This document shows positions 31,301 to 39,268 of a stretch of DNA of 64,000 nucleotides, one piece after another. A model generated the notes under the pieces. The model was not told the origin of the DNA. It searched no databases and saw only the letters and a program-made list of their open reading frames with translations. Source of the DNA: an uncultured Alphaproteobacteria bacterium (GTDB taxonomy: Bacteria; Pseudomonadota; Alphaproteobacteria; JALCBB01); the NCBI GenBank assembly GCA_958267355.1, contig OY279575.1, positions 604,335-668,334 of the forward strand, read 5' to 3'. Positions within the stretch are counted from its first letter, which is position 1. Each line of letters opens with the position of its first letter. A program made the translations under genes and the position numbers.

Positions 31301-32530
31301 AAAGCCTGTCGCCTCGCTGGCAAACTAGACCACGAAGTCGGACACGGACTGCTTGACCTCAAAGCCGCCCTGAGCATTCAGCAAACGCAAGATAGTCCAG
31401 GCGGCGTGGCTTTAACCTCGGGCGATTGGGCTACCGTGCCGCGGGTGCATCGCCACGGAAGCCTTTTGGCACTTGGCACTCCGTTTGGTGATGCGCCTGG
31501 GCGGCTGCAGGTAGCTCTAGACCGCGCCATCGTGATTGATGACCTTGGACGCGCCCATCGCGGAGCCTTGTCCGCGCTTGTCGCCACAGGCGCAGAAACC
31601 CACACCGACTTGCTGTTGCTGGCTCCTGTGCGGGCTTTGCGCTTTTCTGTGGCAAAGGCAGTGCTTTCTGACAAAGCCGCAATGCACTTTTCGTTCAGCC
31701 CAAACACGACTCCATTTAAGCCGCAGGAAGCCGAACTTTTCGCCAGTGGCGCACCCAGCGAAAGTTTAAGCAACTTGCTGGGTGAGTCTCCGAGCTTTTC
31801 TGTCGCCTACAGAAGCACAGAAGGGAAGGGCACAAGCCAAGTGCAACTCTCGTACTCTAGCTCTACTCTGACGGGCAGGGATTCCGCGCAAGACGCTAAC
31901 CCACAGGGTGATAGCCAAAACAGTAAGCAACAACTCATCCGCTTGGCAGGAAAACACTCCGCCAAACCCGAAGTGCAACTGCGCTGGCAAGCCGCCCTGC
32001 TAGACGAAGAGTCACAAACCCTCGGCGGAGCCAATCAAGGAATCTACGGCTTCAACCACGGCGCACAAACCTACGCCTTCAGCCTTGGCGCATCGCGTAG
32101 CCTGCCACACAGCCTAACCTTAAACGCAGACATAACCGCATCGCGCACCCACGCAGGGCAGGGCGGACTTATCGCCCGCTGGAATAAAGTCCGCGCCTTG
32201 GGCTGGGCTTTGGGTCTGACACAAGCTTCGCACAACGGCAAAACCCTAACAGGAGCGCAAATCTCACAACCCCTGCGCACCACAAGCGGCACACTAGACC
32301 TGCACTATCCCGCCCGCTATTACAGCAACGAAAATCGCGTGGCGTTTGAATCAGCTCGCGTGGGTTTGCGTCCGTCAGGACGCGAACTGCGGCTAGAAAT
32401 CGCACAAAGCCGCACAATCAAACCTTGGCTCACCATGCAAAGCCGCTTTCTCTACCGCCACCAACCAAACCATACGCGTTCGGCTCCTGCCGAATACGGC
32501 TTTGCCCTCGGCTTTAATATCACCTTTTAA
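28340..32530 (+). CDS. Lipoprotein autotransporter with degenerate S8 (subtilisin-like) passenger
   Basis: 1396 residues. A long basic N-region precedes a hydrophobic stretch ending in the lipobox L-V-A-C (Cys50) and a poly-Gly run, as in NalP/SphB1-type autotransporter lipoproteins. Residues about 80-420 are Pro/Thr/Glu-rich with an internal 161-residue-period duplication. Residues about 435-1045 have the subtilase layout: an I-G-I-D strand (D448), an R-G-x-x-I-S-S-V-I-G-A segment where His is expected (R483), G-D-D-G where the oxyanion Asn is expected (D799), and G-S-D-Y-A-A-S where G-T-S-x-A-x-P is expected (D939). The fold ends with a typical G-H-G-L-L-D-L-K-A-A. The C-terminal 270 or so residues are barrel-like and end in Phe. 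TTG start chosen for the GGAGGAG 6-8 nt upstream; ATG at 28352 is the alternative. Catalytic loss is read by eye, not from an alignment. Confidence 0.8.
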   Translation: MPTRMVSLRQGKARFVAPRGSHRYFDFFTSIFTPRFPLIPFLLSLALVACGGGGGGGSGGGGSTPTTERVYVGSTLPNTEELPDDETPPDDPPDDPPDETPDPTGGSGIPDPNKPKETVKEEKEEVTVTDDNGNTDNNEEEEDFILTLVSETKPTHKPTIVEGTPPPPPAPTTQTITIPPPAAPEPEIQDETTIALNPKPARVESQFTIQPPQTVAPDPVEVEVFVTIPPPPPPPDPDPVEVQATTTVTIPQPVIPPTPPTPPTPPTVITPTGNTPSGVIGKPPPNPVGQPDPNDNNDDDDDTPFILTLVSETKPTHKPTIVEGTPPPPPEPTTQTIIIPPPATPEPEVQDETEVALNPEVTAETEITLQPQPIKDPKPVEVEVFVTIPTPPPPDPDPVEVTSTTTITFTPTPTQTWHNTFSLGKPTKTPRGTPLDGRDSAAALIGIDFAYHNNLLQNALASRRLVITRRGYFQRQNPAESTRGLQISSVIGAQGGTEYPQGLARGASLYMFSSEAIHQRLPLPNYNDPSLNLGYDYDVEKNNAQITAINLVRVWSNAYNARLVGRQTDKTFTFKKFLNENYGLRGLVSADKDRLAKTVRGQFFKVQEYTVNGVKQYRFTNRLRDRFVSDAHETSQPLVAVQFSTSYKGEQAIRAELLRAVVSYFCYKNFHAIIASPHWWGDKENSHSIPESERRKLCGSVNPTYEAHPYISERLYAGLLQNNFLNFRDRVNNMITALDAEITRRKAIGQPDPSNRNRNSLTNTVENTFPLRQETYNVLRDLIADLGAKNIPTVAPLGDDGFWRKMIVYFNGHKRLANPEFSGNYPAIFADETKSFYAGESDEVTRNLRLRSYILTVGALQGPIKASKTSFDSILPKEWYRAYDSNACGNTKARCLFVPISHHAGGEPHLFQGIPVLSIVKNDRGLDEAGLNPNQRGSDYAASVVTASITLLVQYFKETNPQYNGLDAAQDLLDTTFGLRKCRGMRGKACRLAGKLDHEVGHGLLDLKAALSIQQTQDSPGGVALTSGDWATVPRVHRHGSLLALGTPFGDAPGRLQVALDRAIVIDDLGRAHRGALSALVATGAETHTDLLLLAPVRALRFSVAKAVLSDKAAMHFSFSPNTTPFKPQEAELFASGAPSESLSNLLGESPSFSVAYRSTEGKGTSQVQLSYSSSTLTGRDSAQDANPQGDSQNSKQQLIRLAGKHSAKPEVQLRWQAALLDEESQTLGGANQGIYGFNHGAQTYAFSLGASRSLPHSLTLNADITASRTHAGQGGLIARWNKVRALGWALGLTQASHNGKTLTGAQISQPLRTTSGTLDLHYPARYYSNENRVAFESARVGLRPSGRELRLEIAQSRTIKPWLTMQSRFLYRHQPNHTRSAPAEYGFALGFNITF
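28769..29580 (+). repeat. Direct duplication of the Pro-rich stalk
   Basis: Two in-frame copies (28769 to about 29107 and 29252 to about 29580; period 483 bp, 161 residues). Each opens with F-I-L-T-L-V-S-E-T-K-P-T-H-K and contains a PPPPP run, a P-E-P-E-[IV]-Q-D-E-T block and V-E-V-E-V-F-V-T-I-P. The copies are very similar at DNA level at their starts and diverge inside. They probably form an extended stalk between lipid anchor and passenger. Confidence 0.85.
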
Positions 32531-32539
32531 CCCGCCAGC

Positions 32540-33319
32540 TTAATCAAGCGGTGCATCTTTCATTTGAAAGTCGGAGAAAGACTGCGCCAACGGCATAACT
32601 TCCATTGTATTAATGTTGATATGGCGGGGTAGGGTAGCCACCCAAAAGATGCACCGCGCAATATCATCGGCTGTAAGCGGGTCATAGCCTTCGTAAGCAG
32701 CCTTGGCACGGACTTCATCGCCAGCGAAACGCACCAGCGAAAACTCGGTTTCGGCTTTGCCCGGCTCTAGCGAAGTCACGCGAATAGCCCGTCCTGCAAA
32801 GTCAGAGCGCAAGCCAAGCGAAAACTGCCGCACAAAAGCCTTGGTGCCGCCATAAACATTCCCCCCCGGATACGGATAACTCGCCGCAATAGAAGACAAG
32901 TTAATAATATGTCCGCGATTGCGCTTAACCATCACAGGCAAAACCGCCCGTGTGCAGTGCAACAGCCCGTCAATGTTGGTGCGGATCATCGCCTCCCAAT
33001 CTTCCCATTGGGTCTCGTGCGCGGCTTCTAATCCACGCGACAAACCCGCGTTATTCACCAGCAGATCAATCGCACTGAATTCAGCGGGCAGGGTAGCAAT
33101 GGTTTGCTCCACGGCTTGCTTGTCGCACACATCTAACGCAACGCAATGCGCCTGTGTGCCATAGTCAGCGGCAAGCTGCTCTAACCGTTCGGCTCGGCGT
33201 GCCGCCAAAATCACCTTCGCCCCTGCGTTCAAAAAGCGCGTGGCGGTGGCGGCTCCGAAGCCTGACGAAGCTCCTGTAACCAGAACGGTTAGCTCTTTGG
33301 GGTTAATTTCATCTGCCAT
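32540..33319 (-). CDS. ydfG: NADP-dependent 3-hydroxy acid dehydrogenase (YdfG-type SDR)
   Basis: 259 residues, full length for a classical short-chain dehydrogenase. The N-terminal T-G-A-S-S-G-F-G binds the dinucleotide, the A-A-R-R segment after strand 2 is compatible with NADP preference, and N-N-A-G follows at 89-92. The catalytic set is S142/S143, Y156 and K160 in Y-G-G-T-K. The stretch from the catalytic Ser through K-A-F-V-R-Q-F-S-L matches E. coli YdfG closely, as does the late N-I-N-T-x-E-x-M-P motif. YdfG oxidises L-allo-threonine, L-serine and other 3-hydroxy acids. It starts 22 nt after the prepilin-peptidase stop and may share its transcript; its end faces the autotransporter gene 9 nt away. 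Confidence 0.9.
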   Translation of the reverse strand: MADEINPKELTVLVTGASSGFGAATATRFLNAGAKVILAARRAERLEQLAADYGTQAHCVALDVCDKQAVEQTIATLPAEFSAIDLLVNNAGLSRGLEAAHETQWEDWEAMIRTNIDGLLHCTRAVLPVMVKRNRGHIINLSSIAASYPYPGGNVYGGTKAFVRQFSLGLRSDFAGRAIRVTSLEPGKAETEFSLVRFAGDEVRAKAAYEGYDPLTADDIARCIFWVATLPRHININTMEVMPLAQSFSDFQMKDAPLD

Positions 33320-33341
33320 CGTAGGGACTCCGTAAGAAAGA

Positions 33342-34469
33342 CTAAAAGAACAGAAAATACGAAATCACGCCCGCGCCACCCTGCAAACGCTGTTCGCTAA
33401 TCTGTATCACCAAGACCGTCAGTTGCTCCTGAACCTGCGGAGTCATCGCCAACAACCCGCCCAAGGCTAAGTGTGGCCCCGCAGGAAATTCGCGCTGGCG
33501 GGCGGCAAGTCCGTAGATGCAAGCCGAACAGCCGCCGAGCACAATCGCCACCACCAAACCGCTCGGGCCCAGCCAAGCCCCCAGTGCAACCAACAGCTTA
33601 ACATCACCCCAGCCGAGCGAGTCTTCTTGCTTGTAGACTCCACGCAAGATGCGATTGAAGAGCCAGAGAAAAATCCAGCCGCCCAAGACCGTCATCACAG
33701 CAGGGATAATCGGCACTTCCAGCGGTGCGCGAAGCCAGTGCGCGAGTGCATCGTGTCCGCGACTGGCAGGAGATACCGCCGCAAAAGCCAAGCCAATCCA
33801 CAGAATAGAGTAGTTCAAGCGGTTCGGCAGAATTCGCCGCTCAAGGTCAGCCAACGAGCCTGCACCCGCCAGTGTCGCATAGACCACCACCGCCAGAAAC
33901 GTTGTAGTCGCACCAAACGACAAGAACAAAGCAGGCAACAGCAGTGCGCCCAAAACTTCGCTGACCAAATGGCGACGCGGAATTGCAGTGGCTCCACAGC
34001 GACACCTGCCACGCAGGGTGAGCCACGAAACAATCGGAATATTGTCGTAGAAGGCGATCCTACGCCCGCACGGCGGACATAAACTACGTTTGCTTCGCAC
34101 CAGTTTTTGTTCGCCATCAGATAGCGGCACGCCGAAATCTTCAGCATCTTCTAGGCGGGCGAGTCGCCAGCCAAGTTGATCCGCGTAGCTGGCAAGAATA
34201 GCCCCGAAGACTGCCAAGGCGGGAAAGACCAACCACCATGGCTGAGCGGCGAAGATATCCAAGCCGCGATTGAGTCCCCAGCTCAAGACTTCCACGCCCC
34301 GTATCAAATCCCAAATCGGGCCCAAGCCGACAATGGAACGCGAATTGCCTTCGGCAATTGCTATCTCCGCCAGCTCAGAAATCTGGTCGCGGGGCAAACG
34401 CTCTAAGTGTATGGGGTCAATATGCGACACAAGAAATCCCTGAAGGCGTGAAAGTGCGTGTGAAATCAA
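33342..34469 (-). CDS. Prepilin peptidase / N-methyltransferase (A24 family)
   Basis: Inner-membrane enzyme that cleaves type IV prepilin or pseudopilin leaders and usually methylates the new N-terminus. The cytoplasmic four-cysteine zinc-type loop is present (C-P-P-C and C-R-C near the middle, flanking D-N-I-P-I-V-S-W). The two active-site aspartates are in L-A-D-L-E-R-R-I-L-P-N and G-W-G-D-V-K. Several hydrophobic helices are visible. It is about 375 residues from the TTG at 34469, some 80-100 longer at the N-terminus than usual, and no ATG exists before the core, so the start is uncertain. No pilus or type II secretion genes lie nearby, so the substrates must be elsewhere. Confidence 0.85.
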   Translation of the reverse strand: MISHALSRLQGFLVSHIDPIHLERLPRDQISELAEIAIAEGNSRSIVGLGPIWDLIRGVEVLSWGLNRGLDIFAAQPWWLVFPALAVFGAILASYADQLGWRLARLEDAEDFGVPLSDGEQKLVRSKRSLCPPCGRRIAFYDNIPIVSWLTLRGRCRCGATAIPRRHLVSEVLGALLLPALFLSFGATTTFLAVVVYATLAGAGSLADLERRILPNRLNYSILWIGLAFAAVSPASRGHDALAHWLRAPLEVPIIPAVMTVLGGWIFLWLFNRILRGVYKQEDSLGWGDVKLLVALGAWLGPSGLVVAIVLGGCSACIYGLAARQREFPAGPHLALGGLLAMTPQVQEQLTVLVIQISEQRLQGGAGVISYFLFF

Positions 34470-34911
34470 AGCCGTTGGCTACAGATTAGCCCATAAAAGC
34501 CAAAGCCGCCTTAACGAACCAAGCCATCTGAAGCCCAAGAATACCCGCCATTTTGACAGCAGGTAATTTTACATAATATATCTTATGCGAATAAGCCATA
34601 TGGATAAGCAAAGCTTTTAGCGGTTTTCTGCGGATTATCACTGCCTATACTACTACACAGCCTGCGGCGTTGTCGCTCCCATATGCGAGCGAATTGCCGT
34701 GCCTTTCCCACCCCACACCCCCAAGGCTTGTTTCGCGTCTTACGGACGCTCGCATCCCCTTGCCCCCCCTTTGCCCTCGTCACCGCTTCGTGGTGGCAAG
34801 CCCCTATGGGGGAGGTGGAATTTATAGTCTGACCAATGAATTTTTACTTATTTTACTAAAAGTTGTATATAATAACTTAGGATTGAATATAAATCTCTTG
34901 AGGAGGAGAAA
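34470..34911. other. Divergent intergenic region with GC-rich inverted-repeat stretch
   Basis: Gene-free 442 bp between the prepilin peptidase (-) and the small secreted protein (+). 34660-34825 is GC-rich with a loose inverted relation between CCACACCCCCAAGGCTTG and CAAGCCCCTATGGGGGAGGTGG-like ends (about 34710 and 34798-34818), and a small hairpin CACCGCTTCGTGGTG near 34780-34795. 34825-34900 is AT-rich and promoter-like. The open frame at 34670-34915 (+) does not look like a protein. Confidence 0.5.
34868..34906 (+). promoter_or_regulatory. -10 box and strong ribosome binding site for the small secreted protein
   Basis: A consensus TATAAT lies at 34868-34873 in an AT-rich stretch. The best -35-like hexamer, TTTACT at 34843, leaves a long 19-nt spacer. 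AGGAGG at 34901-34906 sits 5 nt before the ATG at 34912 and fixes the start. Confidence 0.55.
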
Positions 34912-35532
34912 ATGAAAAAAACGACTAACTTCTTAGCCGTTGTTTCAGCGGCTCTACTGTTCGTATCTTACGCATCACAAGTAAATGCCGAAGTTGGAGT
35001 AACTCAGGCGGTACTACCTGCACAAGGATATGTGATACCAGAACTAACACCTGACGAAGCGCAGTTAGCTCGAACTTCGCTTAATATCCCGTGCAGTGGC
35101 GGACAATCCCTTATGTTTGAGCTAAGAAATCAATTAAACTTGCCCAGTGTTACTGAACGAAACGGGTTTTACGATTTATCAGGAATTACCCCTACTGATC
35201 TAAATAGGGCGATAGCAGCAGGCACTGGCTGGCGTTGCTTTGGAGGGACAGGCGGTGGCGGTTCTGGTGGCGGCGGTGGCGGCGGTGCTGGTGCTGGCGT
35301 AATTGTCGGAGTAGCTCTAGTTGCTATCCCTGTTCTTATCGCGGGGAACAAAGACAAGCAGGGGGAGAATTCTGAAAGTCTTTCCTTCACCCAAAAGAAG
35401 CACTCAAATCTTGGCTGGGGCTTGTCTATCGAAGCACAAATGACCGATTTTTGGAGCTACAAAACCTTTATGCAGACCCCTGCCCGCTTGGGCGAATATA
35501 ACTATGAAAGCGGGTTCTGGCTTCGCTGGTAA
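34912..35532 (+). CDS. Small secreted protein with glycine-rich linker, unknown function
   Basis: 206 residues. A clear Sec signal peptide (M-K-K-T, hydrophobic core, then V-N-A cleavage near residue 26) is followed by a domain of about 85 residues with two Cys (C-S-G-G and R-C-F-G). Then come a poly-Gly linker (residues about 110-127), a hydrophobic segment of about 18 residues (V-I-V-G-V-A-L-V-A-I-P-V-L-I) and a 60-residue tail ending in Y-E-S-G-F-W-L-R-W. The tail, with aromatic alternation and P-A-x-x-x-x-Y-x-x-G-F before the end, resembles the last strands of the neighbouring autotransporter barrel. I do not recognise a family. Its stop is 3 nt from the convergent tatD stop. Confidence 0.75.
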   Translation: MKKTTNFLAVVSAALLFVSYASQVNAEVGVTQAVLPAQGYVIPELTPDEAQLARTSLNIPCSGGQSLMFELRNQLNLPSVTERNGFYDLSGITPTDLNRAIAAGTGWRCFGGTGGGGSGGGGGGGAGAGVIVGVALVAIPVLIAGNKDKQGENSESLSFTQKKHSNLGWGLSIEAQMTDFWSYKTFMQTPARLGEYNYESGFWLRW

Positions 35533-35535
35533 GGC

Positions 35536-36393
35536 TCAAGAAAACTGTTTGAAGAGCCGTTGGGCGTTGCTGGTGGTGAGTTCAGCAAAGGAGTTGAAGT
35601 CCATGCCCTTCAAATCGGCTAAAAACTCGGCGGTATGGCGCAGGAAGGCAGGTTCGTTGCGCTGCCCTCGGTTTGGCACAGGAGCGAGATACGGCGCGTC
35701 TGTCTCAATCAGCAGGCGATCATCAGGCACTTCTAGAGCTAAAGCCCGCAGGTCATCGGCGTTCTTGAAAGTGACGATACCGGACAGAGAGACATAGAAG
35801 CCCAGAGCCAGGGCTCGTTCCATCAGGTCTTTGCCGCCCGTAAAGCAGTGGAGAACACCCGAAAGCTTGTCTCCCCAACGTTTTGCCCCTTCTTCAAGGC
35901 AGGCGGCTGTATCGGCTTCAGCGTTGCGGCTATGGACAATCAACGGCAGCTCCAACTGCCCTGCTAGGTCAATGTGGGTCTTGAACGAAGCCAACTGCTC
36001 AGGTTGGGGGCTGTGGTTATAGTAGTAATCCAGCCCGCTTTCGCCGATTGCCGCGACTTGTGCGCCCCCTTGGGCGATTTGGGATTCTAGGGCGTGTTTG
36101 GCGGTTTCTCCCTGCCCTTCTTTCTCGGCTTCGTGGGGGTGGATTCCGACGCTACACAAGACTTTTGGCACCTTTTCGGCTTGGTTTTTGGCTTCCTGTG
36201 CTAGGCGGGTTGCGGTCAGGACTTCGTCCCAGCGTGAGAGAGTCGTGGCAATGGTGAGAATTTGGCTGACTCCTTGGCTTTCGGCGTGGGTTAGAGCTGC
36301 CAAAAGCAATGAACGGGCTTCGGGTTCGGGGGTAGATTCCCCGTCCTGACCTCGTATCAGGTAGTCAAGGTGGCAGTGCGTATCAAATAGCAT
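35536..36393 (-). CDS. tatD: TatD-family metal-dependent deoxyribonuclease
   Basis: About 285 residues from the ATG at 36393, which gives the family N-terminus M-L-F-D-T-H-C-H-L-D. An upstream TTG would add 12 unconserved residues. Metal-binding motifs in order: D-T-H-C-H, G-E-S-G-L-D-Y, the first His in P-L-I-V-H-S-R, L-H-C-F-T-G and the late Asp in E-T-D-A-P-Y-L. The family removes 3'-terminal nucleotides from DNA and RNA and acts in repair. It lies 66 nt downstream of metG, the usual alphaproteobacterial order. Confidence 0.92.
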   Translation of the reverse strand: MLFDTHCHLDYLIRGQDGESTPEPEARSLLLAALTHAESQGVSQILTIATTLSRWDEVLTATRLAQEAKNQAEKVPKVLCSVGIHPHEAEKEGQGETAKHALESQIAQGGAQVAAIGESGLDYYYNHSPQPEQLASFKTHIDLAGQLELPLIVHSRNAEADTAACLEEGAKRWGDKLSGVLHCFTGGKDLMERALALGFYVSLSGIVTFKNADDLRALALEVPDDRLLIETDAPYLAPVPNRGQRNEPAFLRHTAEFLADLKGMDFNSFAELTTSNAQRLFKQFS

Positions 36394-36459
36394 AAAAAGA
36401 CGCGATTTACGGATTGTTAAAAAGCACAATTTTGCTTGTTTCTAAAGTGATTTATTAGC

Positions 36460-38022
36460 TTATTCTTTGCTTTCCGCCTCGTCTTCTTCTTCAAGACGGG
36501 CAAAAAGCGGCTTCGGAGCAGGTAATTGGCGGCTTGGCAACGGAGTCTCCAAGGCAGAAAAGGTAAAACTCCCCTCCCCCTCTGGCGTGTCCGCCGCAGG
36601 ATCACCCAGCAACACCAAAAGCCTGCGGCACGAAGTCGGCATAATCGGATACAACAGATAAGCAAAAAGCCGCAGTCTTTCTAAAGTCTCTGCCAAGACC
36701 GCCGCTAACTCTGCCTGCTTGCCTTCCTTGGCAAGAGTCCAAGGTGCCTGCTCGTCAAAAAAGCGATTGGCAGCACCGATTTCGCTCCAGACTTCTTCTG
36801 CCATTAGATGCAGTGCCTGTTCTTCCATATGGCCCGCCGTGCGAGCAAGAAGCGGAGCAACAATTTCACTCGCCGCTTCCGCCACAGGAGCCGTGCCGCC
36901 CAAGTTCTTCGCCACCATGGTTAGCGAACGTTGCGCCAAGTTGCCAAGTCCGTTTGAAAGCTCGGCGTTGCAACGGGTTACCAACGAGTCGTGGCTGATA
37001 TATCCGTCTTGCCCGAACGGCACTTCGCGGATCAAGTAGTAACGCAACGGATCCAGCCCATAGCGTTCCACCAAGTCCGCAGGACGCAAAACATTCCCCT
37101 CAGATTTGCTCATTTTGCGTCCGCGGTTGAGCAGCCAGCCGTGACCGAAGACTTGGTGGGTGACAGGAAGCTCCGCCGCCATCAAGAACGCAGGCCAGTA
37201 GACGGCGTGGAAACGCAGAATATCCTTGCCGACCATATGTAAGTCCGCAGGCCACCACTTTTCGTAAGACTCCTGCTGTGCCGAGTCAGGCCAGCCCGTT
37301 GCCGCCAGATAGTTCACCAAAGCATCCAGCCAGACATAGACCACATGCGCGGAATCATCTGGCACGGGAATTCCCCAATCCAGCCCCTTGCGGCTGACCG
37401 ATAGGTCACGCAAACCCCCGCGCACAAACGAAAGCACTTCATTCCGCCGAGTCGGAGGCAAAATAAAACTCGGATTTTCTTCATACAACCGCAACAAGCG
37501 GTCTTGCCATTCAGACAAGCGAAAGAAATACGAAGGCTCTTCAAGCCACTCTACTTCGGCTCCACTAGCACGGGCTTTGCGTATGCCGTCTGCGCCGACT
37601 TCGGTTTCGTCTTCTTCATAGAAGGCTTCATCGCGGACAGCGTACCAGCCTGAATAGACTCCTTCATAGATCTGATTGCGACTGCGGAGTCGTCGCCAAA
37701 ATTCTTGAACAGCTTGACGGTGACGCAGCTCGGTAGTGCGAATAAAATCATCAGGAGAGCAGTGCATCGTCTCCACCAAGGCGCGGAAGTTATCGCTAAT
37801 TCTGTCGGTGAAGGCTTGTGGGTCTTCTCCGAGTGCTACTGCCGCTTTACGGACTTTTTGTCCGTGTTCGTCGGTGCCTGTGAGAAGCCGCACTTCTTTT
37901 CCCGCCAAGCGGTGCCACCGCGCCACCAAGTCACACGACAACGAAGTGTAAGCATGGCCGATATGCGGCGTGTCGTTCACATAGTAAATCGGCGTAGTGA
38001 TATGATACCGCGCTTGCGCCAT
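36460..38022 (-). CDS. metG: Methionyl-tRNA synthetase
   Basis: 520 residues, class I synthetase charging tRNA-Met. HIGH is at residues 20-23 and KMSKS at 303-307. It lacks the C-terminal EMAP-like tRNA-binding domain, so it is the short form usual in Alphaproteobacteria; the connective insertion has no zinc-knuckle Cys pairs. The C-terminal end is Glu/Asp-rich (L-E-E-E-D-E-A-E). The ATG start fits the family N-terminus (I-T-T-P-I-Y-Y-V-N). A 176-nt gap separates it from holB. Confidence 0.96.
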   Translation of the reverse strand: MAQARYHITTPIYYVNDTPHIGHAYTSLSCDLVARWHRLAGKEVRLLTGTDEHGQKVRKAAVALGEDPQAFTDRISDNFRALVETMHCSPDDFIRTTELRHRQAVQEFWRRLRSRNQIYEGVYSGWYAVRDEAFYEEDETEVGADGIRKARASGAEVEWLEEPSYFFRLSEWQDRLLRLYEENPSFILPPTRRNEVLSFVRGGLRDLSVSRKGLDWGIPVPDDSAHVVYVWLDALVNYLAATGWPDSAQQESYEKWWPADLHMVGKDILRFHAVYWPAFLMAAELPVTHQVFGHGWLLNRGRKMSKSEGNVLRPADLVERYGLDPLRYYLIREVPFGQDGYISHDSLVTRCNAELSNGLGNLAQRSLTMVAKNLGGTAPVAEAASEIVAPLLARTAGHMEEQALHLMAEEVWSEIGAANRFFDEQAPWTLAKEGKQAELAAVLAETLERLRLFAYLLYPIMPTSCRRLLVLLGDPAADTPEGEGSFTFSALETPLPSRQLPAPKPLFARLEEEDEAESKE

Positions 38023-38198
38023 AAGACAGAACCAATAGCTAGAAACCTTGCAGGTTTAGAAAATTCTACAGGGTAGAGGGAAAGGGGTAAGGGAAAAAGA
38101 AAAGTGTAAGCGGAAATGCACTTCCGCATAGCGCAAGTTTAGCCTATTTCCCACCCCTGACGGGGAAACCACCACCCGCGTCAGCAAAAACACCACCC

Positions 38199-39239
38199 CT
38201 AGCGCAAAGCCGCCACTCCTTCTAGCGAGACCAGAACCGCCTGCGGATGGCTCAGGTGTGTCCGCTCTACCCTTTCGTCCAAATCGGCAAGATCGGCAAT
38301 CGCCTGCAACAAAGTCGCAGGCGCAACCCTGTCAAAAAGCCCCTGCTCTTCTTCAAGGCGTGGCTCTACGCCCCGTAGCACTTCTGTGGCGGCTTCGGCT
38401 TCCGCTTCGGCTTCTGTGGCTATTTCTGTGGATGTTTTGGCTCCTACCTGGCTGGCAAGTGCGCGTTCTAGGATTCCACGCATCAAAGTCGCATAAGCCT
38501 GCCAAGAATTGAGCTCTTTATCGCGTTCTAGCAAACCAACGAATTCATGCTGGGCTAGTCGGCTGGTGCTGTTTAACACCCGCGCTAGGGCTTGGTGAAG
38601 CTCGCTACAGCCCCATTCTTTCATTTGCAGGGCGACTCCGGGGGCATTATCACCCAGAATCCGCAGACGCTCTATTTCAGACGGCACAGGGGCTCGTGGC
38701 AAAGCACGGGCAAGAATTTCAGAAAATTCGGCTTGATTGGGCGGAGTTAGGGCAAGTCGGCGACACCGCGAGACCAGAGTTGGCGGTAATCGTCCGAGTC
38801 GGTGGCAGGGCAGAAGAAAAGCCACTCTAGGCGGCGGTTCTTCTAGGATTTTCAAAAGCGCATTGGCAGCTTGGTGGTTCAAAGCACAAGCTGAATCAAT
38901 GATTGCGACCCGCCAGCCACCCCGCCCCGCTGTTAACATCATTTTTTCATTCAATTCCCTTATTTTATCTACTGTAATTATTTTAGTTTTACTTTCTTCT
39001 TCATCCATATTGATAAGGTAAAAGTCAGGATGACTCCGCGCCACCACAGTGCGAGCTATCGGATGCTCACCATCATCTAAGGCTTCCTGTCCGCCAAGGA
39101 TATAAATCGCCGCCCACAAAGCAAGCCGCGCCTTGCCTATCCCCTGTGGGCCATGAAGAAGCCAGGCATGGGCAAAATTCCCCCCCGCTAGGCTCTGGCG
39201 AATCGCCATCTGCGCCTTCTGGTGCCCTATGACTTCCAT
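38199..39239 (-). CDS. holB: DNA polymerase III subunit delta' (clamp loader)
   Basis: 346 residues. AAA+ clamp-loader subunit with P-loop G-P-Q-G-I-G-K-A (residues 30-37), the sensor-like L-K-I-L-E-E-P-P segment, the C-H-R-L-G-R-L-P-P-T-L-V-S-R-C-R-R-L arginine/SRC region and the N-terminal G-H-x-x-A start of the family. It has a Glu/Ala-rich low-complexity stretch near residues 275-300 (T-E-A-E-A-E-A-E), where the codons form a short tandem repeat. It sits 29 nt after tmk; tmk-holB-metG-tatD is standard alphaproteobacterial order. Confidence 0.92.
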   Translation of the reverse strand: MEVIGHQKAQMAIRQSLAGGNFAHAWLLHGPQGIGKARLALWAAIYILGGQEALDDGEHPIARTVVARSHPDFYLINMDEEESKTKIITVDKIRELNEKMMLTAGRGGWRVAIIDSACALNHQAANALLKILEEPPPRVAFLLPCHRLGRLPPTLVSRCRRLALTPPNQAEFSEILARALPRAPVPSEIERLRILGDNAPGVALQMKEWGCSELHQALARVLNSTSRLAQHEFVGLLERDKELNSWQAYATLMRGILERALASQVGAKTSTEIATEAEAEAEAATEVLRGVEPRLEEEQGLFDRVAPATLLQAIADLADLDERVERTHLSHPQAVLVSLEGVAALR

Positions 39240-39268
39240 ATCTGCCCCATATGCCCCTCAGACGCTCC

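Noticed and set aside
34670..34915. 81-residue plus-strand frame ending at the small secreted protein's start
   Set aside because: It crosses the GC-rich inverted stretch and then the AT-rich promoter, with no protein-like pattern; the real gene has a strong ribosome site at 34901.
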